From: an uncultured Duncaniella sp. | Lineage (GTDB): Bacteria > Bacteroidota > Bacteroidia > Bacteroidales > Muribaculaceae | Assembly: GCF_910578445.1 (NCBI RefSeq) | Contig: NZ_CAJTQC010000043.1 | Span: forward strand, 1-9,043 | DNA: 9,043 nt | Direction of reading: 5' to 3' | Shown: in pieces, positions 1 through 6,949 of the stretch | Layout of the letters: every line of letters begins with the position of its first letter | How positions within the stretch are numbered: position 1 is the stretch's first letter | Translations under genes and position numbers: made by a program | The notes under the pieces: generated by a model | Databases searched by the model: none | Told to the model about the DNA's origin: nothing | What the model saw: only the letters and a program-made list of their open reading frames with translations

Positions 1-40
1 GACGCTTGAGGTAGTAGATTACTGAAAATGTACTCTTCAT
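1..40 (-). CDS. Tyrosine-type site-specific integrase, N-terminal fragment (cut by window edge)
   Basis: Read on the minus strand from the ATG at 40-38, this frame gives MKSTFSVIYYLKR and then runs off the window. That opening (M-[KR]-S-T-F then a hydrophobic stretch and YLKR) is characteristic of Bacteroidetes tyrosine recombinases, where it starts the small N-terminal domain that precedes the SAM-like DNA-binding domain and the catalytic domain. Such enzymes integrate or excise conjugative and mobilizable elements, or invert promoters. A TAATTTTG box lies 20 bases upstream of the ATG. The catalytic residues (R, H-x-x-R, Y) lie outside the window, so the assignment rests on 13 residues and family memory only. 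The gene points away from queF, so the element it serves, if any, should lie to the left. Confidence 0.6.
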   Translation of the reverse strand, partial: MKSTFSVIYYLKR

Positions 41-60
41 TGTCCTTAATTTTTGGGTTT

Positions 61-68
61 CAAAATTA
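61..68 (-). promoter_or_regulatory. Possible -7 box of the integrase promoter
   Basis: The minus strand reads TAATTTTG here, a full match to the Bacteroidota -7 consensus TAnnTTTG, 20 bases before the integrase ATG. No TTTG -33 box is found at the usual 19-21 base spacing; the nearest TTTG (99-96) is 27 bases away. This may be a weak or regulated promoter, or a chance match in AT-rich DNA. Confidence 0.35.
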
Positions 69-145
69 GTTGGTGAAGAGTCCGGTGTTGGTACGCAAAA
101 CGGGGAGGAACGGCGCAATCTTTTTCCGTAACCTGATTTTTCGCA

Positions 146-163
146 TGAGTTATGGATAACTCA
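146..163. repeat. 18-bp palindrome TGAGTTAT-GG-ATAACTCA
   Basis: Perfect 8-bp arms (146-153 and 156-163) flank a 2-base centre. The 2-base gap is too short for a good RNA hairpin loop, so a dimeric protein-binding site is more likely than a terminator. It lies 106 bases upstream of the integrase start and about 170 bases upstream of the queF promoter. It could be an operator or a recombinase or excisionase site; nothing in the window decides between these. Confidence 0.5.
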
Positions 164-336
164 CTATTCCTTAGAGCCTTGTTTCGCTATTCGTACCCGT
201 TTGTCGCATTTTCGGGCATGGTTACGAACAAGTAACGTAGCGGCGTCAGGATTTGGCTTCGGCAGGGATTGTAATGGCTTCACGGATTATCGCCACTTCA
301 ACCAAAACCCTTGTAACTCAATTCTATCACTATATC

Positions 337-368
337 TTTCCGCATTTCACTTTTTTGTAGTAACTTTG
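337..368 (+). promoter_or_regulatory. Promoter of queF (Bacteroidota sigma-type)
   Basis: The -7 box TAACTTTG (361-368) fits TAnnTTTG exactly. A -33-like TTTC (337-340) stands 20 bases upstream, the same spacing as the two clear promoters at the right end of the window. Transcription would start near 375, giving a leader of about 50 bases that includes the hairpin at 387-407. This is the only good promoter seen ahead of the queF-queC genes. Confidence 0.65.
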
Positions 369-386
369 CATAAGAAATAACACAAG

Positions 387-407
387 AGGCTGACTGTCAA
401 TCAGCCT
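387..407 (+). promoter_or_regulatory. Hairpin in the queF leader
   Basis: AGGCTGA (387-393) and TCAGCCT (401-407) form a perfect 7-bp stem around the 7-base loop CTGTCAA, ending 17 bases before the queF ATG. It would be transcribed from the promoter at 337-368. It is followed by TTTAGC rather than a T run, so it is not a standard terminator. The loop is shorter than in the preQ1-I riboswitch, and no A-rich pseudoknot tail matching that class is seen. It may affect translation or RNA stability; its function is unknown. Confidence 0.45.
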
Positions 408-424
408 TTAGCAATCCAAACAAA

Positions 425-895
425 ATGCGCAACGAATCAGAACTTACCGGAGTGTCACTGCTCGGAAACACCGGAGTGAAATACCCGACTCAATATGCAC
501 CTGAAGTACTTGAAACATTTGTCAACAAACATCCTGACAATGAGTATCTCGTCACTTTTACCTGCCCCGAATTCACATCCCTGTGCCCGAAAACAGGCCA
601 GCCGGATTTCGCTAAAATCCTGATTTCCTATATCCCCCGCGAAAAAATGGTCGAAAGCAAGAGCCTGAAGCTCTACCTGTTCAGCTTCCGTAACCACGGT
701 GATTTCCACGAAGATTGTGTCAACATAATAATGAAAGACCTCATCGCACTCATGGATCCGCGCTATATCGAGGTCAAAGGCATCTTCACTCCACGAGGAG
801 GCATAGCTATTCATCCGTTTGCCAACTATGGCGACAGCGAACATCAGGAAATGGCCAGACAACGTATGTTGGCATCATTTCCCGATAACTTCTAA
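425..895 (+). CDS. queF: NADPH-dependent 7-cyano-7-deazaguanine (preQ0) reductase QueF, type I
   Basis: QueF reduces the nitrile of preQ0 to the aminomethyl group of preQ1, using two NADPH, in the cytoplasm. PreQ1 is then inserted into tRNAs with GUN anticodons on the way to queuosine. At 156 residues it has the single-domain (YkvM-like) size, not the fused double-domain size of E. coli QueF. The active-site stretch around SLCPKTGQPDF places the nucleophilic Cys at 54 and the acidic partner Asp at 61. The QueF signature E-S-K-S-L-K-L-Y lies at 77-84, followed by F-R-N-H-G and Glu96, a likely substrate-binding residue. The ATG at 425 follows an A-rich leader (CCAAACAAA) without a Shine-Dalgarno sequence, as usual in Bacteroidota. 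queC follows after 34 bases, so the product of the next gene is the substrate of this one. No truncation is seen. Confidence 0.95.
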   Translation: MRNESELTGVSLLGNTGVKYPTQYAPEVLETFVNKHPDNEYLVTFTCPEFTSLCPKTGQPDFAKILISYIPREKMVESKSLKLYLFSFRNHGDFHEDCVNIIMKDLIALMDPRYIEVKGIFTPRGGIAIHPFANYGDSEHQEMARQRMLASFPDNF

Positions 896-929
896 ACAAC
901 ATCCCACATCAAACGTTTAAAATAAAAAA

Positions 930-1577
930 ATGGCAAAAGACACCCTACTTGTGCTCTCCGGTGGCATGGACTCCGTCACAATGCTCTGGGAATACGTCGA
1001 CTCGATAGCTGCCGCTGTGACATTCCAGTACGGCTCGAACCATAACATGCGTGAAGCCGAATGCGCCAAATGGAACTGCAGTCAACTCAATGTCAAATGG
1101 TATGAAATCGACCTGTCGTTTATGGGAAAATATTTTGAAAGCTCCCTTTTAAGCGGCGCTGAAGCTATCCCGGAAGGGAATTATGACGATGACAATATGC
1201 GGTCAACGGTAGTCCCCTTCCGCAATGGCATCATGCTGTCGGTAGCAGCAGGTCTCGCCGAAAGCCTCGGTCTCAGCAAAGTCATGATAGCAAATCACTC
1301 GGGTGACCATGCAATCTATCCCGACTGCCGTCCTGACTTCATAAAATCAATGAAAAATGCAATAGCCGACGGCACATACGAACATCTTGAACTCGTAGCT
1401 CCCTATACGAATCTTACAAAAGGCGAGATAGCATTACGCGGGAAAAATCTCGGCGTCGATTATTCACACACATATTCATGCTACAAAGGCGGTGAGCATC
1501 ATTGTGGCAAATGCGGAACCTGTGTCGAACGTCGTGAAGCACTGGAGTTTGCCGGCATAAAACTGGAAAACGACTGA
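930..1577 (+). CDS. queC: 7-cyano-7-deazaguanine (preQ0) synthase QueC
   Basis: QueC converts 7-carboxy-7-deazaguanine and ammonia to preQ0 with ATP, the step before QueF. The PP-loop ATP pyrophosphatase motif SGGMDS is at residues 10-15. Family blocks follow: VPFRNG at 95-100, HSGDH with YPDCRPDF at 123-137, and PYTNLTKGEI at 158-167. The C-terminal zinc site is complete, with Cys184, Cys192, Cys195 and Cys198 in the pattern SCYKG...CGKCGTC. The length of 215 residues is normal for the family. The start ATG follows an AAATAAAAAA leader and is only nine residues before the ATP loop, so a later start is not credible. It is probably co-transcribed with queF, as no promoter is seen in the 34-base gap. 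queD and queE, which make the substrate, are not in this window. Confidence 0.96.
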   Translation: MAKDTLLVLSGGMDSVTMLWEYVDSIAAAVTFQYGSNHNMREAECAKWNCSQLNVKWYEIDLSFMGKYFESSLLSGAEAIPEGNYDDDNMRSTVVPFRNGIMLSVAAGLAESLGLSKVMIANHSGDHAIYPDCRPDFIKSMKNAIADGTYEHLELVAPYTNLTKGEIALRGKNLGVDYSHTYSCYKGGEHHCGKCGTCVERREALEFAGIKLEND

Positions 1578-1614
1578 TTCCTTCCAACTTCTTATCCGAC
1601 ACAGAACAATCCAC

Positions 1615-2526
1615 ATGCAGCAAGCATCGTACGGCACTCCTAAACGAAAACAACGCAGACGATTCAGCCTGAAGAAAACCCTCAGGCTATTCCTACCGCC
1701 GATTTTGTTCATCACACTCTGTGTGGTGATGTGCACGCCCACACGTCATTCCGAATCCGACGGGACGGCAATTGTCTCAACAACAAAAGCCGCCAGTGAC
1801 GAAACCTCTCCTGATACCGAAATCGAGAATGATGTCAAACCGATAGATCAGGAAATTCCGACCAACGTCCAAGATTTGGAGACCGATACCGTCAGCCGAC
1901 ATCTCACCCATCTCGATGAAATGCCTGAGCCAACCGAACGAATCAAGGTGAACTACTTTGGAAATATGCGTCAATATTTCAATGACAGCAACTATATCCA
2001 CTGGCAGGAAGCCGAACTCATAGGAATAGAACCTCTGACCGACACGCGTTCACATTGGAAACTGAAAGAACCGATCGTCAAAGTGACAAGCTGTGAGGAT
2101 TTTTTCATTGATTCCCTCATCTATTCCCGCCCCTATCTCGTCCCCATAGCGGCTGCGAGACTTCACGAAATCGGACGCAGATTCCGCGACACAATCGCAT
2201 CGAGAGGTGGAGGTGACTACCGCATAAAGGTCACAAGCCTGCTAAGGACACCACGAACAGTCAAACGCCTGCGAAGGCGTAACCGCAACGCGGTCGACTC
2301 GTCGGTCCATCAGCTCGCCACGACGTTCGACATCTCATATGCGACCTTCATTGCCGACAACAACGACAACCCTCGCTGTGTCGACGACCTTAAAGGGATA
2401 CTCGGTGAAGTGCTGAAAGCCATGCGCGAAGAAGGGAAACTTTGGGTCAAGTATGAACGAGGCCAACCATGTTTCCACATCACTGCCCGCAAAAAACAGC
2501 CTATCGAAGCATCGAAAGAAAATTAA
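1615..2526 (+). CDS. DUF5715-like membrane-anchored protein with an M15 peptidase-like residue pattern
   Basis: The function is not established; it resembles the DUF5715 family of Bacteroidales. A basic N terminus (KRKQRRRFSLKK) is followed by one hydrophobic segment at about 24-40, best read as a signal anchor; no lipobox is convincing. Residues 44-110 are an acidic, Ser/Thr-rich linker, and the conserved domain spans about 115-292. Inside it, VTSLLRT (206-212) is followed by S-V-H-Q-L-A-T-T-F-D-I (230-240) and later Y-E-R-G-Q-P-C-F-H-I (280-289). This resembles the M15 metallopeptidase layout SxHxxGxAxD plus a distal Glu and His: His232 and Asp239 keep the +7 spacing, His288 could be the third zinc ligand, and Glu281 the general base. 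The usual Gly and Ala are replaced by Ala235 and Thr237. If the reading is right, the domain acts on peptidoglycan peptides in the periplasm; this is inference. It starts 37 bases after queC with no visible promoter. Confidence 0.7.
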   Translation: MQQASYGTPKRKQRRRFSLKKTLRLFLPPILFITLCVVMCTPTRHSESDGTAIVSTTKAASDETSPDTEIENDVKPIDQEIPTNVQDLETDTVSRHLTHLDEMPEPTERIKVNYFGNMRQYFNDSNYIHWQEAELIGIEPLTDTRSHWKLKEPIVKVTSCEDFFIDSLIYSRPYLVPIAAARLHEIGRRFRDTIASRGGGDYRIKVTSLLRTPRTVKRLRRRNRNAVDSSVHQLATTFDISYATFIADNNDNPRCVDDLKGILGEVLKAMREEGKLWVKYERGQPCFHITARKKQPIEASKEN

Positions 2527-2527
2527 T

Positions 2528-2560
2528 TTTGATATAAAACTAATTGTTGCAATAGTTTAT
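2528..2560 (+). promoter_or_regulatory. Possible internal promoter before the AsmA-like gene
   Basis: TTTG (2528-2531) matches the -33 box and TAGTTTAT (2553-2560) partly matches TAnnTTTG, with a 21-base spacer. The intergenic stretch 2527-2579 is clearly more AT-rich than the flanking genes. The last two bases of the -7 box do not match, so this is a weak call. Confidence 0.35.
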
Positions 2561-2579
2561 AACAGACACAAGCCTCTCA

Positions 2580-5500
2580 ATGAACGAACAGACATCTCAA
2601 AACGTCAATTCCGGCACTGTAGGCAAGGAGAACAACGAAAAGCCACAACGGCCGTCAAAGAAACGCCCCGTATGGATAAAAATCCTGCGAGGTGTGCTCT
2701 GTGGCATAGCCGGTCTGATTGCCGTTGTGCTTATTGCAATCACAATAGCCGTTTCATATCTGAAGCCCGAACGTCTGACTCCTTTAGTGGAAAAATATGC
2801 CAATGAATATGTCGATGCCGATATCAGCATCGGGCGTATTGAAATTTCATTCTGGCACACTTTTCCACGATTCGAACTTGATGTCACAGATCTTTCTGTC
2901 AAAAGCAGGCTTATGTCAACACTGTCGCCCGAAACTGCCGACAGGCTTCCCGTCTGGACAGATTCACTCGTGACACTCCACAGATTCAACGGTGCGATAA
3001 ACATCCCTAAGCTATTTGCCGGAAAAATCGCGCTCTACGACATCGTCATCGACAGACCTGAAATCAACATCGTTCAGGCAACACCACAATGCTCCAACTT
3101 CGACATCTTCCCGACGGAAGAAAAAGAAGCTGAACACAAGGAAACAACGGTATTCATCTCCGATTTCTCGTTTGAGACATTCGAAATACACAATGGCATG
3201 TCGGTGCGCTATCTTTCCCTCCCCGACTCCACTGATTTCAGCATCGGCCTGACCACTACAAAGCTAAGCGGCGACAATGCTCCTGACTATTCAGTCGACA
3301 TCCACGGACTGACATCGGCAGCCGTGTCAGATTTCACGATTAAAAATCTGAGTTTCGGAATAGGCGGCGACATCCGATGGAGTCAATATGATCCGCAGAA
3401 ATTGTCGCTCGACAATTTCATGGTAAGCGCCGGAAAAGTAAACACAACTCTGTCGACAGACATCAGCTTTGCAGATGGCCTGCAGATAGAAACATTCAAT
3501 TTCCTTCTTCCCCGAACCCCCGCCTCAGATATAATCGAGCTTATACCTGAGGACATGCGCAAAGAAATCACAAACCTGAAAGCCGGCTTCGACCTTAAAC
3601 TCGGCCTACAGCTCACACAGCCTTTCAGGCCAGCCGTAGATTCCATCCCGTCGATGAGTATCAACCTCGAAATTCCTGAAGGCCAAGCCGCTTACGAACA
3701 ACTCCGGCTCTCACGTTTCGCTCTGACAGCAAATGCAGAAATCGACGGTTCAAAACTCGATGCCTCAACGATAACCGTTGGAAAACTGCTTGCTATCGGA
3801 CAAGGCGTAGGGTTCGAACTTAACGGTAAGATAGACCATATCATCAGCGATCCAGCCGTTTCGGGTGAATTCAAAGGTGGAATTGAAATCAACAGACTTC
3901 CAAAGAAACTCCTTTCAGAGCTGCAATGCGAAATCGATGGCTCTTTCCGCGCAAACAGCAAATTTTCACTGCGCAAAAGCTATCTTGACAAAAATAATTT
4001 CCATCGTATACGTCTGACAGGAGACGCCACACTCAAAAATTTCAAAGCCTCCATGCCCGAACTTCCTGCCGAAGTCTATTCGAAGACAATCGAACTCAAG
4101 CTCGGGACAAATTCCTCATTCACGCGCGGAGACATCAGTGTGGATTCACTTCTGACTGCATCATTGAAAATCGACACAATATCAGCCGGAATAACAGGAA
4201 TGATTCTACAGGCCTCAGAAGTGAAAATGGGTATCGGATGCCAGAACACCGCATCGTCAGCCGACACCAGCATCATCAACCCGATTGGAGGCCGGATTGT
4301 GGCAGACAGACTGCTGTTCAAATCAACCGAAGACTCAACAAGAATCCGTCTGCGAAAATCGACAGTCGGAGCGACACTCCGTCGCTATAAAGGCGACAAG
4401 ACAAAGCCCCAGCTCATACTCAACCTCGCTACCGACGGCGCTTTCTACGGCGACCGTCTCAACCGCGCGCTGCTCGGCAAATCTCGCCTGATTGTGACAG
4501 CCTACCCGTCATCATTAACACAGAGGAATCGACGCTCACATCTGATTGATTCTCTTTCAGCAGCCCATCCGGAATTGACTCAGGATTCACTAAAAGCCAT
4601 GGCTTTGAATATACGCAAGTCAAGGATGAAAGCCCTCTCTGCAAAAGATAGTGCGGCAGTGGCCGAAGGCGAAGTAATCGACATCAGTATCGACAATTCG
4701 ATGCGCCGGCTATTGCGCCGATGGGAAGCAAAGGGAATCTTGAAATCGGAACGTATGCGAGTCTTCACTCCTTACTTCCCACTCCGCAACATCCTGAACG
4801 ACCTGAATGTCAGGTTCAATTCCGACTCGTTGACAATAACCGACACGCGCTTGCGTGCCGGACAAACGAGTCTTGTGATGAACGGCTGCATAAGCAACAT
4901 AACGAAAGCACTGACTTCGCTTAACCACAGGCAGCCACTCCGGCTTGATTTCACCCTTGATGGCGACACCATAGAAGTCAATGAAATAGCAGGTGCGGTC
5001 TTTGCCGGAGCAGCCTTTGCCGAAAGCGACACGACAGGAGTATTCATCGCCCAAGAGTCGGATAATGAAAAAGCACTGCAATCGTCAGTCGAGACCAACT
5101 CGGCCGACTCAATGGCAACCCTTGTCATCCCCTCCAACGTTGAAGCGAAAATTGATGTGAAGGCAAACAACATTGCCTATTCCCACATTATGTTCCGCGA
5201 CTTCAAGGGACAGCTCAATGTCTATCAGGGAGCTATCAATCTCGAACAGCTGACCGCCGCCACCAATGTCGGCGGAATCGACCTCAACGCTCTTTATTCC
5301 GCACCGTCAAAAGAAGACGCGTCGTTTGCATTCGGATTGCAAATCAAGGATTTCCATATAAAGCAATTTCTTGAACTTGTCCCCGCGATTGACTCGCTTA
5401 TGCCCCTACTCTACGGCATCGATGGAATCATAAACGCCAACATAGCTGCCACCACGCGCATAAACGACGGCATGGACATTGACATCCCCTCAATGAAAGC

Positions 5501-6122
5501 AGCCATGAAACTGTCGGGCGACAGTCTTGTGCTAATTGATGAGACCACGTTTAAGCAGATAGGCAAATGGCTGATGTTCAAAAACAAAGAGCGCAACGTC
5601 ATCGACAGTATGAATGTCGAGATGATTGTCCAGAATTCACAGCTTGAGATGTTCCCGTTCATATTCGACATTGACCGCTACCGCCTCGGAGTCATGGGAA
5701 CTAACGACATGGCTATGAACCTGAAATATCACATCGCCATCCTCAAATCACCGCTCCCGTTCAAATTCGGAATAAACATATCAGGCAATGTCGACGACAT
5801 GAAGATAAGGCTCGGAAAGGCAAAGTTCAACGAGAAAAACATGCCTAAATCAGTCGCAATCGCCGATACGACACGAATCAATCTCGTAAAGGAAATCGGA
5901 AACATATTCCGGCGAGGTGTGCGCGACGCCAATCTCGGCACACTCGACTTTTCGGGGCTTCCTGAATCAGACTCGTCAGAAAATCATAGCGCAACCGATA
6001 CTATTTCACACAGCGACTCTCTCTATTTTATCAGGCAGGGCCTCATCGCTCCCCCTGACACCACGACACATGTCATCACCAGACCAGAAGAAAACAAAAA
6101 AATAAAAAAAGCAAAGAAATGA
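2580..6122 (+). CDS. Large AsmA-like envelope protein
   Basis: Proteins of the AsmA/TamB group are anchored in the inner membrane and extend long beta-rich grooves through the periplasm; several are linked to lipid transport to the outer membrane or to outer-membrane assembly. This 1180-residue protein has a polar, basic N terminus, one transmembrane helix at about 36-60, then the AsmA-type opening with YLKPERLTPLV at 60-70 and I-S-I-G-R-I-E-I-S-F-W around 82-92. The rest consists of alternating beta-strand repeats of the type 'L.i.dl.v..G..' A conserved AsmA-like C-terminal region lies at about 970-1115, including MFPFIFDIDRYRLGVMG and a late NISGNVDDMKIRLGKAKF. A charged, probably helical segment interrupts the beta pattern near 653-700. 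The tail is rich in Lys. The exact substrate is unknown. The stop overlaps the start of the next gene by four bases (ATGA), indicating translational coupling. Confidence 0.85.
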   Translation: MNEQTSQNVNSGTVGKENNEKPQRPSKKRPVWIKILRGVLCGIAGLIAVVLIAITIAVSYLKPERLTPLVEKYANEYVDADISIGRIEISFWHTFPRFELDVTDLSVKSRLMSTLSPETADRLPVWTDSLVTLHRFNGAINIPKLFAGKIALYDIVIDRPEINIVQATPQCSNFDIFPTEEKEAEHKETTVFISDFSFETFEIHNGMSVRYLSLPDSTDFSIGLTTTKLSGDNAPDYSVDIHGLTSAAVSDFTIKNLSFGIGGDIRWSQYDPQKLSLDNFMVSAGKVNTTLSTDISFADGLQIETFNFLLPRTPASDIIELIPEDMRKEITNLKAGFDLKLGLQLTQPFRPAVDSIPSMSINLEIPEGQAAYEQLRLSRFALTANAEIDGSKLDASTITVGKLLAIGQGVGFELNGKIDHIISDPAVSGEFKGGIEINRLPKKLLSELQCEIDGSFRANSKFSLRKSYLDKNNFHRIRLTGDATLKNFKASMPELPAEVYSKTIELKLGTNSSFTRGDISVDSLLTASLKIDTISAGITGMILQASEVKMGIGCQNTASSADTSIINPIGGRIVADRLLFKSTEDSTRIRLRKSTVGATLRRYKGDKTKPQLILNLATDGAFYGDRLNRALLGKSRLIVTAYPSSLTQRNRRSHLIDSLSAAHPELTQDSLKAMALNIRKSRMKALSAKDSAAVAEGEVIDISIDNSMRRLLRRWEAKGILKSERMRVFTPYFPLRNILNDLNVRFNSDSLTITDTRLRAGQTSLVMNGCISNITKALTSLNHRQPLRLDFTLDGDTIEVNEIAGAVFAGAAFAESDTTGVFIAQESDNEKALQSSVETNSADSMATLVIPSNVEAKIDVKANNIAYSHIMFRDFKGQLNVYQGAINLEQLTAATNVGGIDLNALYSAPSKEDASFAFGLQIKDFHIKQFLELVPAIDSLMPLLYGIDGIINANIAATTRINDGMDIDIPSMKAAMKLSGDSLVLIDETTFKQIGKWLMFKNKERNVIDSMNVEMIVQNSQLEMFPFIFDIDRYRLGVMGTNDMAMNLKYHIAILKSPLPFKFGINISGNVDDMKIRLGKAKFNEKNMPKSVAIADTTRINLVKEIGNIFRRGVRDANLGTLDFSGLPESDSSENHSATDTISHSDSLYFIRQGLIAPPDTTTHVITRPEENKKIKKAKK

Positions 6123-6880
6123 TACCACCCGTTCCATTTTCCAATGAAATCCTCCGTTTTCTTGACCGCCATCATTTTGAGCGTCTCACTCCACGCGCGG
6201 CTCTGATTGACATGGACGGCACTCTGTATGACTCGATGCCCAACCACACTAAGGCATGGTACAGGCTGATGACCGAAGCAGGAGTCGAATGCACTCCTGA
6301 AGAATTCTATCTCTATGAAGGACGGACAGGCGCATCGACCATCAATGCCCTATTTAACAGAGCGTTTGACCGCGATGCCACAGACGAAGAAAAAGAGTCG
6401 CTCTATAGGCTTAAGACTGAATATTTCAGAGAGTTGCCGGCTGTAAAACCTATGCCCGGAGCAGCCGATATGCTCAACACACTCAAAGAAACAGGCCTGC
6501 AACGCGTACTGGTCACCGGATCTGGACAACGGTCACTCATCGACCGCATTTCCGCCGACTTCCCGGGCATATTTCAGGAAGACAAAATCATTACCTCGCG
6601 CGATGTCACTCATGGCAAACCTCATCCCGAACCATTCATAAAGGCCATGCAGCTTGCACGTGTAAGCCCCTCTCAGGCCATAGTCATCGAAAACGCACCG
6701 CTCGGTGTGGAAGCCGGTGACCGCTCAGGCGCTTTCACCATCGGAGTGACCACTGGCCCTATCCCACGCGAAGCTCTTGAAGAAGCCGGTGCTGCAATCG
6801 TTTTCAGCTCCATGCCTGAATTCGCACGCCTTCTCCCCTCTCTGCTGCTGTCAATGCTGACTGTGACAAAAGAGGTTTAG
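6119..6880 (+). CDS. HAD-superfamily phosphatase, beta-phosphoglucomutase-like
   Basis: This is a cytoplasmic haloacid-dehalogenase-type hydrolase, probably acting on a small phosphorylated metabolite; the substrate cannot be read from the sequence. Motif I is DMDGTLYDS, with nucleophile Asp31 and acid/base Asp33. The helical cap (about 40-110) contains the EGRTGAST stretch seen in phosphoglucomutase-like members. Motif II is VTGS with Thr133, motif III is HGKPHP with Lys167, and motif IV is IENAPLGVEAG, with Glu191 and Asn192 where many relatives have Glu-Asp. About 25 residues precede the core. The start is supported by the ATGA overlap with the AsmA-like gene; a later start would remove little but lose the coupling. 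The length of 253 residues is slightly above the usual 210-230, because of both ends. Phosphoglycolate phosphatase and sugar phosphatase are both possible. Confidence 0.88.
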   Translation: MIPPVPFSNEILRFLDRHHFERLTPRAALIDMDGTLYDSMPNHTKAWYRLMTEAGVECTPEEFYLYEGRTGASTINALFNRAFDRDATDEEKESLYRLKTEYFRELPAVKPMPGAADMLNTLKETGLQRVLVTGSGQRSLIDRISADFPGIFQEDKIITSRDVTHGKPHPEPFIKAMQLARVSPSQAIVIENAPLGVEAGDRSGAFTIGVTTGPIPREALEEAGAAIVFSSMPEFARLLPSLLLSMLTVTKEV

Positions 6881-6949
6881 GAGCAATGCAATCCGACTAA
6901 AAATAACCTCAAAACCACATCCTCAACAAACTCAACCCTCCATACAATC

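Larger units (their letters stand above)
41..336. other. Non-coding spacer between integrase start and queF promoter; possible element end
   Basis: No convincing gene is seen in this 296-base stretch. Apart from the possible integrase -7 box, it contains an 18-bp palindrome at 146-163, a 7-bp inverted pair CGTAACC (127-133) / GGTTACG (220-226), a 5-bp inverted pair GTTAC (221-225) / GTAAC (232-236), and a 6-bp inverted pair GGTACG (90-95) / CGTACC (192-197). The short pairs could be chance. Because the integrase starts at the left and a normal chromosomal promoter begins at the right, the junction of an integrated element, or recombinase binding sites, would be expected here. No tRNA fragment that could serve as an attachment site was recognised. 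Confidence 0.4.

Noticed and set aside
246..317. Short minus-strand open stretch (about 23 codons) in the left spacer
   Set aside because: It has no good start codon, is bounded by stops on both sides, and is too short to separate from chance. It may be a remnant, but nothing recognisable is encoded.
387..418. preQ1-I riboswitch upstream of queF
   Set aside because: The stem and genomic position are suggestive, but the loop is only 7 bases and the downstream tail lacks the A-rich segment and pairing needed for the pseudoknot. It is kept only as an unexplained hairpin.
455..862. 135-codon minus-strand frame opposite queF
   Set aside because: It lies entirely antisense to a clear queF, with no promoter or family signature of its own.
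425..1577. 7-deazaguanine DNA-modification (Dpd-type) system suggested by queC next to an integrase
   Set aside because: The presence of QueF, which makes preQ1, points to tRNA queuosine. No dpdA-like transglycosylase or other dpd gene is in the window.
2453..2806. 117-codon plus-strand frame bridging the DUF5715-like and AsmA-like genes
   Set aside because: It overlaps two well-supported genes in another frame, and its translation is low in hydrophobic order and resembles no family.
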